A stretch of DNA of 53,238 nt from Rhizaria sp. SCN 62-66 (Eukaryota > Rhizaria, unplaced): the NCBI GenBank assembly GCA_001724265.1, contig MEDY01000263.1:1-53238 (forward strand). The letters run 5' to 3'. Positions 42,017 through 53,022 of this stretch are shown here, piece after piece. The position numbers and the translations under genes are program-made. Position 1 is the first letter of the stretch; each line of letters opens with the position of its first letter. The notes beneath the pieces were generated by a model. It saw nothing but the letters and a program-made list of their open reading frames with translations. It had not been told where the DNA came from and did not search any database.

Positions 42017-43321
42017 TCAAAAGCCGTCGTAAGCAAAGCGACTGTGCGGCACAACGGGATCAATAAAAGGCATCGTCGGCCTCGCCGCAAAGACAGACAC
42101 CTCCGCCTTACTCGCCCCATCACCGCCGCTCTGAACTCCAACAGCAGATACAGCCGCTGCATTGGCAGCGGCGGCGCGGGCCTGCCCGGCCGCTGCCCGC
42201 CGAAGCCCCGCAGCCGGCGCCGCAGCAGCGCGCGCACGCGCCTCTGTGTCAACAGCAGCGGCTAGCTCCCCTGCGCTCACAGTCCGCGAGAGAGAGCTGC
42301 CAGGCGCCGAACTCCCGTTTGTGGTGGAAATAGCGGAAGCGAGTGGGAGCACGCGTCCCCAGTGTTCCCCACCGTAGGGCTGCTGCTGGGCTCCCAACCG
42401 GGCGCGGCGGGCTTCGGCGCGCGCGGCGGCGGCGGCAGCCTCGGCTGGGGAGGGTTGGAACTGGCGGCCGAGGCCTTTACGCGCGCCGGCAGCGGGGATG
42501 GCTGCGGCGGCGACGGCGAGGGCCGGGGTGAAGGCGGCAGCGCCGGCGGCGGAGGTCGTCTGCAGCTGCGACTGCAGCGGCAGCGATTGTGAATGTGATT
42601 GCGGCTGAGACTGCTGCTCCTGTTGTTGTTGAGTGGATGCGCTTGAAGTGCTAGTATCGTCGATGGGAAGTAGAGCCAGAGCAGCGCGGTTACGGCGGGC
42701 CTGCGCGGCTGCGTCGGCCTTACTCCACGCCGTCGTCATTGCAGCACCGTTGTCGAGAGCATGAGAGGCCGAGCTCGCGTTCGTGGAGGTGATGGCGGCG
42801 TTAGTGCTGTCTGTGATGTGAGGTGCAATGGCGCGGTGTGCGGGAGCAGTCTCCCAACGGGCAACGCTCGCAGCGCGCGCGGTCAACGGCGCCATAGCAT
42901 AGGCGGCACGGAAAGCCTCCGCCAGAGTCGGCTAGCTGTTGGCACCAGCGCTAGAGCGAGAGCTAGAGCTAGAGCTAGAGCTAACAGTGTTGTTGCTGTT
43001 GATTGTGTAGGAGCCAGTGGACGCTAGGACTGAAGAGCGTGATACCGAAGTCTTTGTGGCGGCAAACGCGCCGTACGTGGCGTTGCTAGCCTGGATCGTG
43101 TTCAAGCTCGCGTCAGTGATGGGAGAGGCGGAGGCGGATGTGTGGAGGGGCGCGACACGGGAGTGGTCACCTGAGAGCTGTGCTGCTGTGTCTGGAGGGC
43201 CTAATAGGGTACCCCACGGGACGGCGCCGAGGTGTGGGTGGCTAGGGGGGATAGTGAATGGCTTTGTCGCGCGGTGAGGCTTGACGGGGCGGGCCGTGCC
43301 TGGCTGCATGCGAGGCGGCAT
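42017..43321 (-). CDS. Unknown Ala/Ser/Gln-rich protein; in-frame TAG probably removed by a 54-bp intron
   Basis: The frame from the ATG at 43321 (MPPRMQPGTARPVKPHRATK) meets a TAG at 42934-42932, then continues open in the same frame to 42017. A 54-bp phase-0 intron, 42985-42932 (GTTAGC...CAGCTAG), would delete the stop exactly and give 416 residues. The donor is weak, so read-through or an allelic stop cannot be excluded. The segment is a hexanucleotide (AGCTCT) repeat. After the junction come TLAEAFRAAYAMAPLTARAA, a helix, a Gln/Ser-rich stretch and Ala/Arg helices. The distinctive C-terminus is FAARPTMPFIDPVVPHSRF. The frame is also open upstream to a CT-tract ending CTTCAG at 43351, so the start may be further 5'. 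No known family is recognised. Confidence 0.55.
42957..42984. repeat. AGAGCT hexanucleotide repeat
   Basis: About four copies of GAGCTA/AGAGCT on the + strand. Read on the minus strand it encodes a Ser run beside the in-frame stop of the Ala/Ser-rich protein gene. Confidence 0.75.
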
Positions 43322-43352
43322 GATGAGTTTGGGCTTCTTGTAGTAGAACTCT

Positions 43353-43414
<62 letters not shown>

Positions 43415-43774
43415 GGCCGGTCACAAAGCCAATGCAGAAAGAAGGAAAATGGAAAGTTCATGAGTGCTGATAAATATGATATATAATCTATCACGATTTT
43501 GTTTACATAGTTTATCGGAATGTCGTCTAACGGAGATTGTGATGATCATATCCAATGTGAATTTTCGCAGAGGGTGGAAGCATTGGAGTTGTGTGTCAGT
43601 CTACCAAGCCACAGCTCGGTGCCGGCAGTTGATCTTTACGAGTCGCGAGAAAGAATAAATCAAGGTGTGCTGTATTTATACTATATCCACGTTATAATAC
43701 CATATCTAATCTATATCTATCGCATATTCATAAACTTCCCCACGCTATACTTCAAGTGAGGCAGGGCGTGCAAC
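43322..43774. promoter_or_regulatory. Divergent promoter region with a long (AG)n tract
   Basis: 453 bases between outward-pointing genes. It carries an (AG)29 run at 43355-43412 that acts as a polypyrimidine tract ending CTTCAG on the minus strand. The remainder toward the tail-anchored gene is AT-rich (43440-43760). Confidence 0.4.
43355..43412. repeat. (AG)29 microsatellite
   Basis: 58 bases of uninterrupted AG on the + strand (CT on the minus strand), just upstream of the minus-strand gene's first codons. Confidence 0.95.
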
Positions 43775-45043
43775 ATGAGCCAGCACAAGTCGCACCCAGA
43801 ACAGCAACATGAGCCACAAAGCGAACCAGACGAACAGGAAGCAGAGATTCCCTCCGTCTCCGACTCTGTCGCAGACATCCTTGCGGCCACGCGACTCGAC
43901 AGCGACCCAGACACGCTTTCCGCGCGTCTCTCCCATCGCATGTCAAACCCCGTCATGGCCGCCGCCATCGCCGGCCTCAACTCCCCTCAACCTCAGCCGC
44001 CACTGACACATGGGGAGACTCCCGCCGGAGGCGACGACGACGACGAATCCGCCGGCACGTGGGTATCCCGCGCCGACATCTCTCGCGTCGCCGCGATGAA
44101 ACGCGCCTTCGACTACGCCCGCAGCGAGCTCGATGACGCCCTCGACCGCGCCGCCCGCGCCGAGGCCGCCCTCGCGACCGCGCGCTCTGACGCCGCCTCC
44201 GCGTCCCTCGCAGCCGACGCCGCGCTGGTCGCCGCCCGCGACGAGCGCCGCCGCGCGCTGGACGAAGCCCGACGCGCCCGCGAGCGCGCAAGCGACGCTG
44301 ACGCTCGCGCCGCCGCTCGGTTAGCCGAAGCGCAGACTCTCCGCGCTGACAAAGCCGCGGCGGAACGGGAGGCCGCCGCCGCGCGCGCCGAAGCCGACAA
44401 AGAGCACGCGCACGCCGTCACGCTCGCCGGGAAGCTCGAGCGCGCTGCTGCAGAGGCCGCGCGCGCCGAGGATGCCGCCGCTGAGGCCGCCGCGAGTGGG
44501 AGCGCCGCCGCCGTCGCGACAGCCCGGGCGGAGGGCATGCGCGCAACCGTGGCGGAACAGGCGCTGCTGCGGGCGCGGCGCGAGCTGGCCGCCGAACGCG
44601 CTGAGGCAGATCGGCTGCGGGGGGCCGTAGAGCAGCAGAGGGCGGCGCTGGCGGCGGCGGCGGGCGCGGCGGCGGCGGTGGAGCGGCTTGAAACCGCGGT
44701 GGCTGACCAGCAACGCGGCTTAGCGGCTCTGGCAGCCGCGGCCACAGGCAACTACAACAGCGCCGGCGGTGGGGTGATGGCTGGCAATAGGGATGCCGTG
44801 GTCAAGGCGGCGGTGGCCGCGCAGGCGGAAGCACATGCCGCTGCTGTGGGCAAAGCCGGCAGTGACGCCGCCGCTGCGGTGGCCAAGGCGGCCGAGGCGG
44901 CGGCGGCGGCGGCGCGGGCAACGGCGGTGGCGGAAGCCGTGGTGACGGGCGTGCGCAGTCGGATCAGGGGGATTGCTGCGGTTGGCGCGGCAGTGTCAGC
45001 GGGAGCGCTTGCATTAGTCTTGGCTACGCTTGCTTTGGCATGA
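43775..45043 (+). CDS. Tail-anchored coiled-coil protein
   Basis: 422 residues from the ATG at 43775 (MSQHKSHPEQQHEPQSEP). The N-terminal 90 residues are acidic/Gln-rich and disordered. From about 95 to 335 the sequence is a nearly continuous Ala/Glu/Arg coiled coil (ARDERRRALDEARRARERAS). A Gly-rich break (GNYNSAGGGVMAGNRD) and a second Ala-rich helix follow. The final 22 residues are a hydrophobic span (AVGAAVSAGALALVLATLAL) after SRIRG, ending one residue before the stop: a classical C-tail anchor with the bulk of the protein cytosolic. The architecture resembles golgin- or giantin-like tethers and other tail-anchored coils, but composition is so Ala-rich that no orthology is claimed. The last codons are part of a local duplication (see 44991-45094). 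Confidence 0.75.
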   Translation: MSQHKSHPEQQHEPQSEPDEQEAEIPSVSDSVADILAATRLDSDPDTLSARLSHRMSNPVMAAAIAGLNSPQPQPPLTHGETPAGGDDDDESAGTWVSRADISRVAAMKRAFDYARSELDDALDRAARAEAALATARSDAASASLAADAALVAARDERRRALDEARRARERASDADARAAARLAEAQTLRADKAAAEREAAAARAEADKEHAHAVTLAGKLERAAAEAARAEDAAAEAAASGSAAAVATARAEGMRATVAEQALLRARRELAAERAEADRLRGAVEQQRAALAAAAGAAAAVERLETAVADQQRGLAALAAAATGNYNSAGGGVMAGNRDAVVKAAVAAQAEAHAAAVGKAGSDAAAAVAKAAEAAAAAARATAVAEAVVTGVRSRIRGIAAVGAAVSAGALALVLATLALA

Positions 45044-45094
45044 TGGGACTACAGTGTCACCGGGAGCGCTAGCATGAGTCTTAGCAACACTCGC
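44991..45094 (+). repeat. Direct duplication spanning the stop codon of the tail-anchored gene
   Basis: About 40 bases starting GTGTCAGCGGGAGCGCTTGC (44991) recur diverged from 45052 as GTGTCACCGGGAGCGCTAGC. Spacing is about 60 bases. The first copy encodes part of the C-terminal membrane anchor and the second lies just past the TGA. Confidence 0.7.
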
Positions 45095-45508
45095 TCCCAT
45101 GAGAGAGGGTAAAGTGACAGCAGCTGTTTGGACAGACTCGTTTAGCTTCGGAATGCTGGTGTATCGCGATATATAGAAGGCGTATATAGTCTTTGACTGG
45201 CCATAGTACTAAGACAACTGCATAAAATGCAACAGATCACGTCATATATTAGCATATATACCTCTACAGACCACAGAGCAGACCAAGAATTGCGGGCGCT
45301 TAACTTAGTAATAGGAACTAGACTGGCCAGCAATGTGTTATGTACAGTGTAAGTGTACTTGTTGTTTGTGTAATAACCCTTATATTCAGCGAACTCAATA
45401 CATTTACTCGAGTCTTCGAACGAAGCAAGTGTGAGTCCCAGTCTAAAGTCTAAAGTCAACGAAACCAGTTGTTTTAGCATGATTTGTTGCTTTATCGCAG
45501 ACTTCAAC
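45044..45508. other. Spacer between convergent tail-anchored and U1-70K genes
   Basis: 465 bases. It holds the diverged second copy of the C-terminal duplication, then AT-rich sequence with no gene. Confidence 0.4.
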
Positions 45509-45531
45509 TCAGAAGCGACGACGGCCACCAC

Positions 45532-45570
<39 letters not shown>

Positions 45571-46861
45571 GGTTTCCACGGAAACTACCGTCACGGTCAC
45601 CGCCACCGCCGCCGCGGTTGAAATCACGGTCACGGTCACCACGGTCACGGCCACCGCCCTCGCGGCCACCACGCCCACCGCCACCGCGGTTATCGAACCC
45701 ACGGTCCCGCTCGCGGTCACCACCACGGTCCCGCTCACGGTCACCACGGCCGCGGTTGAAGTCACCACCCGAGTGTTCACGGTCACCACCACGGTCGCCA
45801 CCAACCCGGGGACCCCACTGGTCCTGCTGACTCGGCTGCTGGTTACCACCACCGCCATGGTGCTGTGGGTGGTTGAGGTACTGCAAGTGCGGCGGCAGCG
45901 GCTCCCCCTTAGCACGCAGCACGTGCGCCTCAGCGACCCCCGGAGGAAGCGCCCCTTCGCTGCACCGACCGGGCTGAGCCCGGCACAGCGCCTGCGGACC
46001 GGCGCGGGTCAGACCTAGCCCGCCGCCGAGCCGCCGCGGCCGCCAGTCGCGGTGTGTGCGGGCACGCTCTGTGTCGACGACAACACGCCGGCCCTGCAGA
46101 GGCTGGCCGTCGGCCTCGGCGAGGGCGCGGTTGAAAGCGTCGGCGGTCGCAAATTCGACGAAGGCGTAACCGGCGGAGCGTCCTGACTTTGTGCGCGGGA
46201 TAATGACCTTTGTGACAGCGCCGAAGAGAGCGAACTCGGTCCGCAGGTCGTCCTCGGTGAGGGTGTAGGGGAGGCGACCGACGAAGGCGGTGAGTGAAGG
46301 GTTGGAGGTCCAGCCAGAGACGGTAGACGATGAAGGATCGTTCGGGGTGTCTGTGTGATGTGATAAGAGCAAATTGTGCAAACGCAAAGATAAAACAGCA
46401 ATGGGGCAAAGGGGCGAGGGGATTGAGTGAGTACAGATCGCAGAGAAGTGAGACATTGTAAATCAAGCCATTATAGTGTGTTACCCTGATACAAACGGTA
46501 TCCTACAGAGATAAATAAATTTCATAGAATTGTGATTTGAAAGCAGGTAAAGAGATAGTGAGTTGTGAGCTCTCAGTCCTTGCTTTGGACCTCGGTAAGA
46601 ATACGTACATGTCTCGAGGCCCTGCGCAATGCGAGCAGCGGTCTCTTCCTCGCGGGCCTCGGCAATGGCAAGCTTACGCTCAGCGCGCGACACCACAGGC
46701 GCAGGCGCAGGCATCTCGCGGGCCAGGAAGCGTGTGTAAGGCGCGACGCCCTCATAGCTGGCGGCAGAGTCAGAGCGGCGCGTCTCGAGGGGTGCCGCGA
46801 ACGGCAACGGGGGCCGCGGCGCAAAGAACGCCATCACCTGCGGCGGCAGGTAGTGAGACAT
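45509..46861 (-). CDS. SNRNP70: U1 snRNP 70 kDa protein
   Basis: Exons 46861-46609 and 46350-45509 give 364 residues. The 258-bp phase-1 intron is GTACGT...CACACAG. Exon 1 carries the U1-70K N-terminal block (MSHYLPPQVMAFFAPRPPLP, later GVAPYTRFLAREMPAPAP and a charged helix ERKLAIAEAREEETAARI), which wraps SmD/U1-C in known structures. Exon 2 opens TPNDPSSS, the counterpart of the family's DPHNDP, then the RRM (about 104-180) with RNP2 AFVGRL and RNP1 RSAGYAFVEF. The diagnostic RDWRPRRLGGGLG follows (about 185-197). The tail is an RD/RE/RGG-rich domain ending in a Gly run and RRRF. Function: binds U1 snRNA stem-loop I and defines 5' splice sites. Intact and certain. Confidence 0.97.
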
Positions 46862-47466
46862 CGCGGAGCGAAGGGGTGGCTACGGCAGAAGCGGTAGCGG
46901 CGCGGGTGGAAGTGGTTAGGGCTGAAGTGGACGAGTCTTGCGGAGTGCACGTCTCAGCGGGGGGAAAGGGACGTCTCTATGGAAGCGGAGATGCACAGAA
47001 TATAAATTTCAATTAAGTGTCAGAGTAAATATTGACAGCTTCAGTGCATGCAAACTATACCGATGCTTAGTGTCGGTGTCTATGGGTCAATAATCAACGT
47101 CATATTATCGCTTCTGTCGACTGCTGTCCGAATGACCGTGAGCAACGATCGGGTTGATCAGTCAATTTGCGATAGCCTCAAGTGCCATAGAGAGCTCGCT
47201 AATATATATGGCACTCAAATATTGTTAATCAATGTGGCGAATCTATATGCTCTTTGATTGCTACATGCATTCAATCACGTTATCCTAGTCTCTGAAATGA
47301 AACGCCACTGTGATCTTATCTCACTCATGTGCTCCCTCCTCAACCCCACTTCCGCCCACTTTTCCCTTTCCGAACCTTCACCTTTCAAGTTTTTTTCACG
47401 CCATCCCACAGGCGTTGCTTTATCCTACGCAGAGACACCGTGCTACGACTTTAACCTTATCTCCCA
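46862..47466. promoter_or_regulatory. Divergent promoter region, U1-70K / large disordered-protein gene
   Basis: 605 bases between outward-pointing ATGs. The U1-70K side is GC-rich and leader-like to about 46,930. The rest is AT-rich, turning T/C-rich (47340-47465) before the downstream ATG. No defined element is recognised. Confidence 0.35.
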
Positions 47467-50400
47467 ATGAGCGCGGCGTGTCCCCCTGCGCCGGCGCTGG
47501 CGGCCGCCCACCGTCCTTTGCCTCTACACGCCCTCCACGCCTCTGTCGGCATGCGCCCCGGTGCCACCCAACTGCGTGGGAACGGTCTGCCGCTTACTCG
47601 CGTTTCCTCTTCCTCTGCTGCCGCCGCGCGCGGGCTGGAAGCGTTGCTACACGACCCTGGCGTCGCTGCCGCCTTCGCCAGCGGACCCGGCGCGTTAGCC
47701 CATTCAGCGCCTCCGGCGCCTCTCCAGTCCACCACCACCACAAACAACAACTTGAACTCTGGCTCGCCGGCGCGGTTCAACTCGCTGGGGCTCGCGCCTG
47801 GGTCCGCCGTGGCGCACGCGCAGCCCGAGCGGCGCCCGTACGTTCCCGCCGCGGTCGCTGGCCCGAATAGCCCCATCGGCAGCGCGGGCGCCACCCCGCT
47901 TGTGGCTGCGACGGCGGAGAACCCGCTCGGTCTGCCGCTGGAAGCGCGGGCTGCTTTGGCGCAGTCCGCCGCGAGGGGCGGGCCCGGTCGCGCGCATCCG
48001 CCGCCGCTGCGGTACGCGGGGCTCGAACTTCCCTCCGCTCCTGGCCTTGACGGTGACAGCTCCACCACAAACGACGACAACAACAAGCTGAACAACAACA
48101 ACCTGAGCACGAATATCGGCGCTGCAGCCGCGGAAGCGCACGCCAACGATCTCGCAGCCCGTGGTTTTGTTGCCGGTCGAAATGCGCTCGACTTCGCGCG
48201 TGAGACCAGTGTCGCGCCGGCGACTCCGCCGCGCGGACTGAGGACTGACGCGGGCACTCAAACCCCCAGCGCTTTTTCTTCTCACAGCAACAGCAACGGC
48301 AAAGGCAACGGTATCGGTATTGGGGTTAACACCGCCGCTGCGACGTCACTGCTGCTTCCCCCTGCACTCCGCGCATGCTCCCCTCTGGCCCCCTCACGCG
48401 CCCTCGTCTCCGCCCCTTTGCCCGCCCGCGCCGCCGCGGCACTGCGATCGCACCCTTTGTGGTCACAGGCCTCCCCGGCCGCGCTGGCAGCTGCCGGTGC
48501 CGGTCTTGGCGAGCTGCTACGACGCGACTTAACTTCGCGTTTCCCAGCACTCTCTGTCCCTGCACCTGTCGCGCTTGATCTGGCTGCAGTTGTCACCGGC
48601 TTAACTTCTCGAGACGCGGGTACTTGTGGCGGCTTAACTTCTGGAACAGGTTCGGCAAACTTAAGTGCGGTGCTTGTGCATGCGTCTGTGGAGCGAAGGG
48701 AGGAGGATCATGCACGTGCAGTTGCTTTCCTGCTTGAAAGGGCTGCTGCACGTGTGATTGAGCTGCTTGCACCGACTGAAGCAACGGCGATAAACGCAGA
48801 TAACAAGAACAACACACACAGTGGCAAGAGTCAGACAAGTGGTAACTCAGTAGCAGAGTCGCCGGTGCAGTATCAGCACCCACTGCTCCGGTCGCATCAA
48901 TGGCCTGCTAGCACAGTCGCCTCAGCGGGTTTCGCGACTCCGTCAACCGCGACTACGACTCTGACTGGCACTGGCGCTGGCGCTGGCACTTGCGCTGGGG
49001 TTGAGAGCAATGCGGAGTCCGTGGCAGCACTGACGAGTAGAGGTTTTGCTCCCGCGTCAAGACCGCAGTCACCGCGCAACGCACAGGTACACTCGCATGT
49101 TCCATCACATGTCCCGTCACAGGTTGAGTCACATGCGCAGTCGCCAAAGGGCACTGTGGGTTCTGGGCGGTGGGTGGCGGATAGCGGCGCCTTGCCTCCC
49201 GCTGCCACGGTGACCACGTGTGCTGCCGAGGTGAGCCACCGACACAGTCTCGGTCATGGTCATGGGTGCTCTCACACGCATGGTCACACGCATGTTCATA
49301 CTCGCGGTCACACTCGCTGTCACAGCCACAGTCAGGGTCGTGGTGAGACTGAACGCAAACGCGGTTCGTCTCCGTCCCAGTCTCGCTGCCGCCGTTGCCG
49401 CTCCGCCGCCGCCGTCGTCACCGGCACCGGGTGCGACAATCACGCAGCAACGACTGCAATCATGCAGGGAATGGAAAAAGAGGGGCAGCGTGAGCGCCGC
49501 CGTCAGCTGCGTGACATCCTCCGCAATCTCGCGTCCACATCAACCGTCGCTGACTCCACAGCAGACTCGAGTGCGCTGCTCTCAAGCCCGCTTTCCTCCA
49601 GCCTTCACACTGCGCTGAAGCGGGGCTCAGCTGGTGCTGGGGAGAGGCGTGACGAAAGCAGGGTGTCTGCCTTGCGTGCTGCAGTAGCTGCTTCGACTGC
49701 CGCCGCCGCTGCTGCTCGCGCAGCTGCGGCGACTGCGGCGGTGGAAGACGCGAACGACGATGAGGACGATGGTGGTGGCTCTATGGGCGTGTACGACGAC
49801 TACAACGTGTACGACTATGACGCCGACGACAGCGCTGACGAACAACAACAGCAGCAACAACAGATTTCTCAGATGCAGCAGCCAAACTGGGCAGCAGCGG
49901 CGCCAGACACTGCGTCTGCACCTGTTCCCGCTTTCCGCAACCATCAACAGCAACACCACAGTCAACAGCAGCAGTCTCAGTCTCAGTCTCAGTCTCAGAA
50001 GCGACTGTGGTATGATGACGAGACTCAAACGCTGCCGCCGCCCTCGCCGTCACGCGAAGCTGTTGGTGCCTGGCGTATCAGCGAAGCCGTCGGTCCATGG
50101 CCCCAGAGACAGCTGCAGCAGCAGCAACATCAGCAACGGGCTCAACAGCAGCAGTATGCAGACACCGAAGCAGCCGATGACTACGTCAACAACAACAATT
50201 ACTCCGACAACAACAATTATTCCAACGGTAACAACGATGATGGCTATGACGACGAGGTTGAGGGTGAGGCCGAGGCTGACTACGATTCGGCTCCCGCTTT
50301 CACACAGCCCCAGGCGCCTCCCCAGGGCCCCAGCGGTGGGGCTGCATGGCTCCTCCAGCAGCCCGAGCTTGCCGGTCTCGGCCCCTCGCTCATCCCCATC

Positions 50401-51408
50401 GCCCCCCGAGCTCCGCTCCGGCCCGCCCACGCCTCCCGCGCCGCCGCAGCCGCCGCGGCGTTCCGCGCCACCGCGGCGCTGACCGGCCGCGACGTGTGCC
50501 TCGCTGCCGGCGCCCGGGTGCGGCCCCTGGCGGCTGCGCTCCGCGCGGACAACGGCGACAGCGCCAGCGGCAGCGCGTTCGATGACGACGACGAAGATGG
50601 TCGTGTCACTGGCGAAAAGGACGCTGAGAAGCCTGGAACGGAGGATGGAGCTAGACCTGAAGCTGACGCTGATGCTGGAGCTGGAGCTGGAGATGGGAGT
50701 GTGATTGCTGAGGTGGGTTTCGCCGCTCCGGGCCTGCGGTGGGACTCGACCGCTCCCAACTCTGGCGCCGCTGTTCTGGACGCCGCCACCCGTCTGATCA
50801 CCGCCCGCATCCTCCGTTCTGGCCTCAGTGAAATCCACACTGCGCTCGGCCGTTTCGCTGCCGGAATCGAGCAGGCCGAAGAGTCAGCCGCACTCGCCGC
50901 CGCCGCAGCCGCGGACGCTGCGGCCGCGAGGGCCAAGGCGGACCGCGCTGCTGCGGCCGCGGCTGAAGACGCTGCTGAGCAAGCGCGTCTTGCGGAGCTC
51001 GGCTTTCGCAACACCGCTTCCGATGACAACAACTACGACAACGACAACGACAATGATGATGATGATATTGTCGGGGGAGACGGCGCAGCGCTGAGTCTTG
51101 GTAAGCCAGTGCCGTTGCCGCCGCTGCCCGATATCGCCGCTGCTATGGCGCGAGCCGCGGCGCAGGCTGATGCTGACTCAAACGCCGCCAACGCCGCCAC
51201 CGCCGCCGCCAACGCGGCTGAGTTTGCGGACACTGAGGCGGCGTTGGCTGGAAACAAATGGAAGCCTCCTGTCGTCCCGTTGCCTCTGCCTCTGCCTTTA
51301 CCGGTCCAAATCCAACAGCAGCATCAGCAGCATCAACTGCAGTCGCAGGCACAGCGGGCGAACCCCACAGTCAGTCCGCGTGAGCCTCTCGGGAAACTCC
51401 GCTTTGCA

Positions 51409-51439
<31 letters not shown>

Positions 51440-53022
51440 CAGCAGCAGCAGCAGCGGCAGCCAGTAGTGCGGGAGCCGGCTCCGGGGTGGGTGTGGCAGT
51501 GGCAAGGCCTCCTGGTGACGGCCCCGGCGCTGGCGCCAAGGGGCCGCCGCGGCGCAGACGGCGGGTGGCTAGACGCGCGCGCGGGGGGCGCGTGCGGGGG
51601 AGCCTGACTCTGGAGCAGATTCCCGAGGGCGGGGGCGCGGATATGGACGACGATGACGACGACGAAGAGTACATTGACGATGATTATGATGACGATGCAA
51701 GCGAAACCGACTATATCGACGACGCCGAGTCCGAGTCGGCTACAAACAGCACCACCGCCGCTGCCGCCGCCTCTGCCGCCGCCGCCGCTACTGATGCTGC
51801 TGCCCCCGCCGTCAGCGATGATAACGAAGCTGACGAATACGCCGACGACTTTGCCGACGACGACAGCAACAACGCCAACTCCAACAGTGCAGCGACTAAA
51901 GCAGTCGCGCCTTCTTCTTTGCTATCCCCTGCTGACTCAGCAGCTGCGGGGGCGGCGCCCGGTTCAGCTCCCGCCTCTGGCCGCCGAACCGGCACCGGCG
52001 GCCCTGCGCTGAGCCTCGGCGCCGCCGGTCGGCTAATCGCGGATAGGGCCCGCGCCGCCCGCGCCGCTGCCTCCCTAGTCGCAGTGGCGCAGGACGCGGT
52101 CATGACGGCGCAGTATACGGGTAAAGACGCGTTTGTACAGGCTGCCGTGAACGCGCCCGACGCCGCCGCCGCTGCTGCTGCGCTTGGGTCTACGCCGGAG
52201 GCTGTGAAGGCACCGGTGATTCAGGATAAGGATGAATATGATTATGGTGACGATGCGTTTGAGTCTGCCACCCCCGCTGCCGCTGCTCCCGCTGCGGTTG
52301 TTGGTGCTGCGTCGATTGCGCCGACCGCAATCGCACTCGGCTCTGTCCCCGCTAGCGCACCCCCTGTTGCTCCGAATGGTGATACCGATGAGAGCTTCGA
52401 GATCGACGTTCCTGACTCTGCCCGCATCCCTGCCGCTGGCACAGCCACTGCCACAGCCAGTCAATCTAGCACTGGAGGACCTGCGGCGGCGGTTAAAAGC
52501 TCTCTCCCGTCTGGCATGCCTCCGCACGGCTCCACCGCGGCCGCCTTTGCCGCCGCGGCAGCTGAGGTTGTAGCGCGCTCTGGCGGCGGTGGGATCTGGC
52601 CCGATTTGCCGGGGGAAGTCGACGAAGATGCAAATCTTTATAATAGCAACACTGGTAACAACGCTGGCGTTGGGTTTCTCCCGTCGAACTCGCATTATAG
52701 CCACAACAACAACGCCGTCTCCGCTGTTGCTGCGGCGACGAGAGGCACTGGGGCGCGTGGCCCCCCGTCGGTGACCGTTGCTGCCGGGGCGGAGATTGAG
52801 GACGAGTACGCCGACAACAACAACTTCGGTTTCCCGTCCTCAGCCGTTGTTATGGGGCGCAATGGTAGCGACGGCCGGAGTGCTTACCCGCCTGCGATGC
52901 GCACGCCCGCGGTGCCTGTGGCAGCGGTTGTGGATGGCCGGGGAGAGTCGGATGTTGAGATTGAGCTTAGCGGGGATGAGCAAGAGAATGAGACTGATAT
53001 CGAAGTTGAGCTCTCTGACTAA
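47467..53022 (+). CDS. Very large disordered protein with acidic Tyr/Asp/Phe patches
   Basis: 1851 residues in one exon from the ATG at 47467 (MSAACPPAPALAAAHRP). Most is low complexity: Ala/Pro, Ser, His (HGHGCSHTHGHTHVHTRGHT), polyQ and Asn runs. Possible folded parts are a Leu/Ala-rich helical region near residues 315-440 (LGELLRRDLTSRFPAL, AVAFLLERAAARVIELLAP) and a coiled-coil segment near 1115-1180 (ILRSGLSEIHTALGRFAAGI). Scattered acidic-aromatic patches recur: DEEYIDDDYDD, DEYADDFADDD, DEYDYGDDAFES, DESFEIDVPD. The protein ends with two related DxEIELS-type boxes (SDVEIELSG and TDIEVELSD). Such YxDDF-like motifs are common in centrosomal and ciliary proteins, so a role there is a guess. 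An Arg-rich KGPPRRRRRVARRARGG stretch (about 1358) could be a nuclear signal. Confidence 0.75.

Noticed and set aside
41701-42066. 121-codon + strand frame after the RING pseudogene
   Set aside because: AT-rich, no motif, and overlaps the end of the minus-strand gene; indistinguishable from chance.
43201-43494. Minus-strand frame with a Ser-Leu repeat
   Set aside because: Simply the translation of the (CT)29 microsatellite.
45431-46018. 195-codon + strand Thr/Val/Ala frame
   Set aside because: Antisense of the RGG/RD tail of U1-70K.
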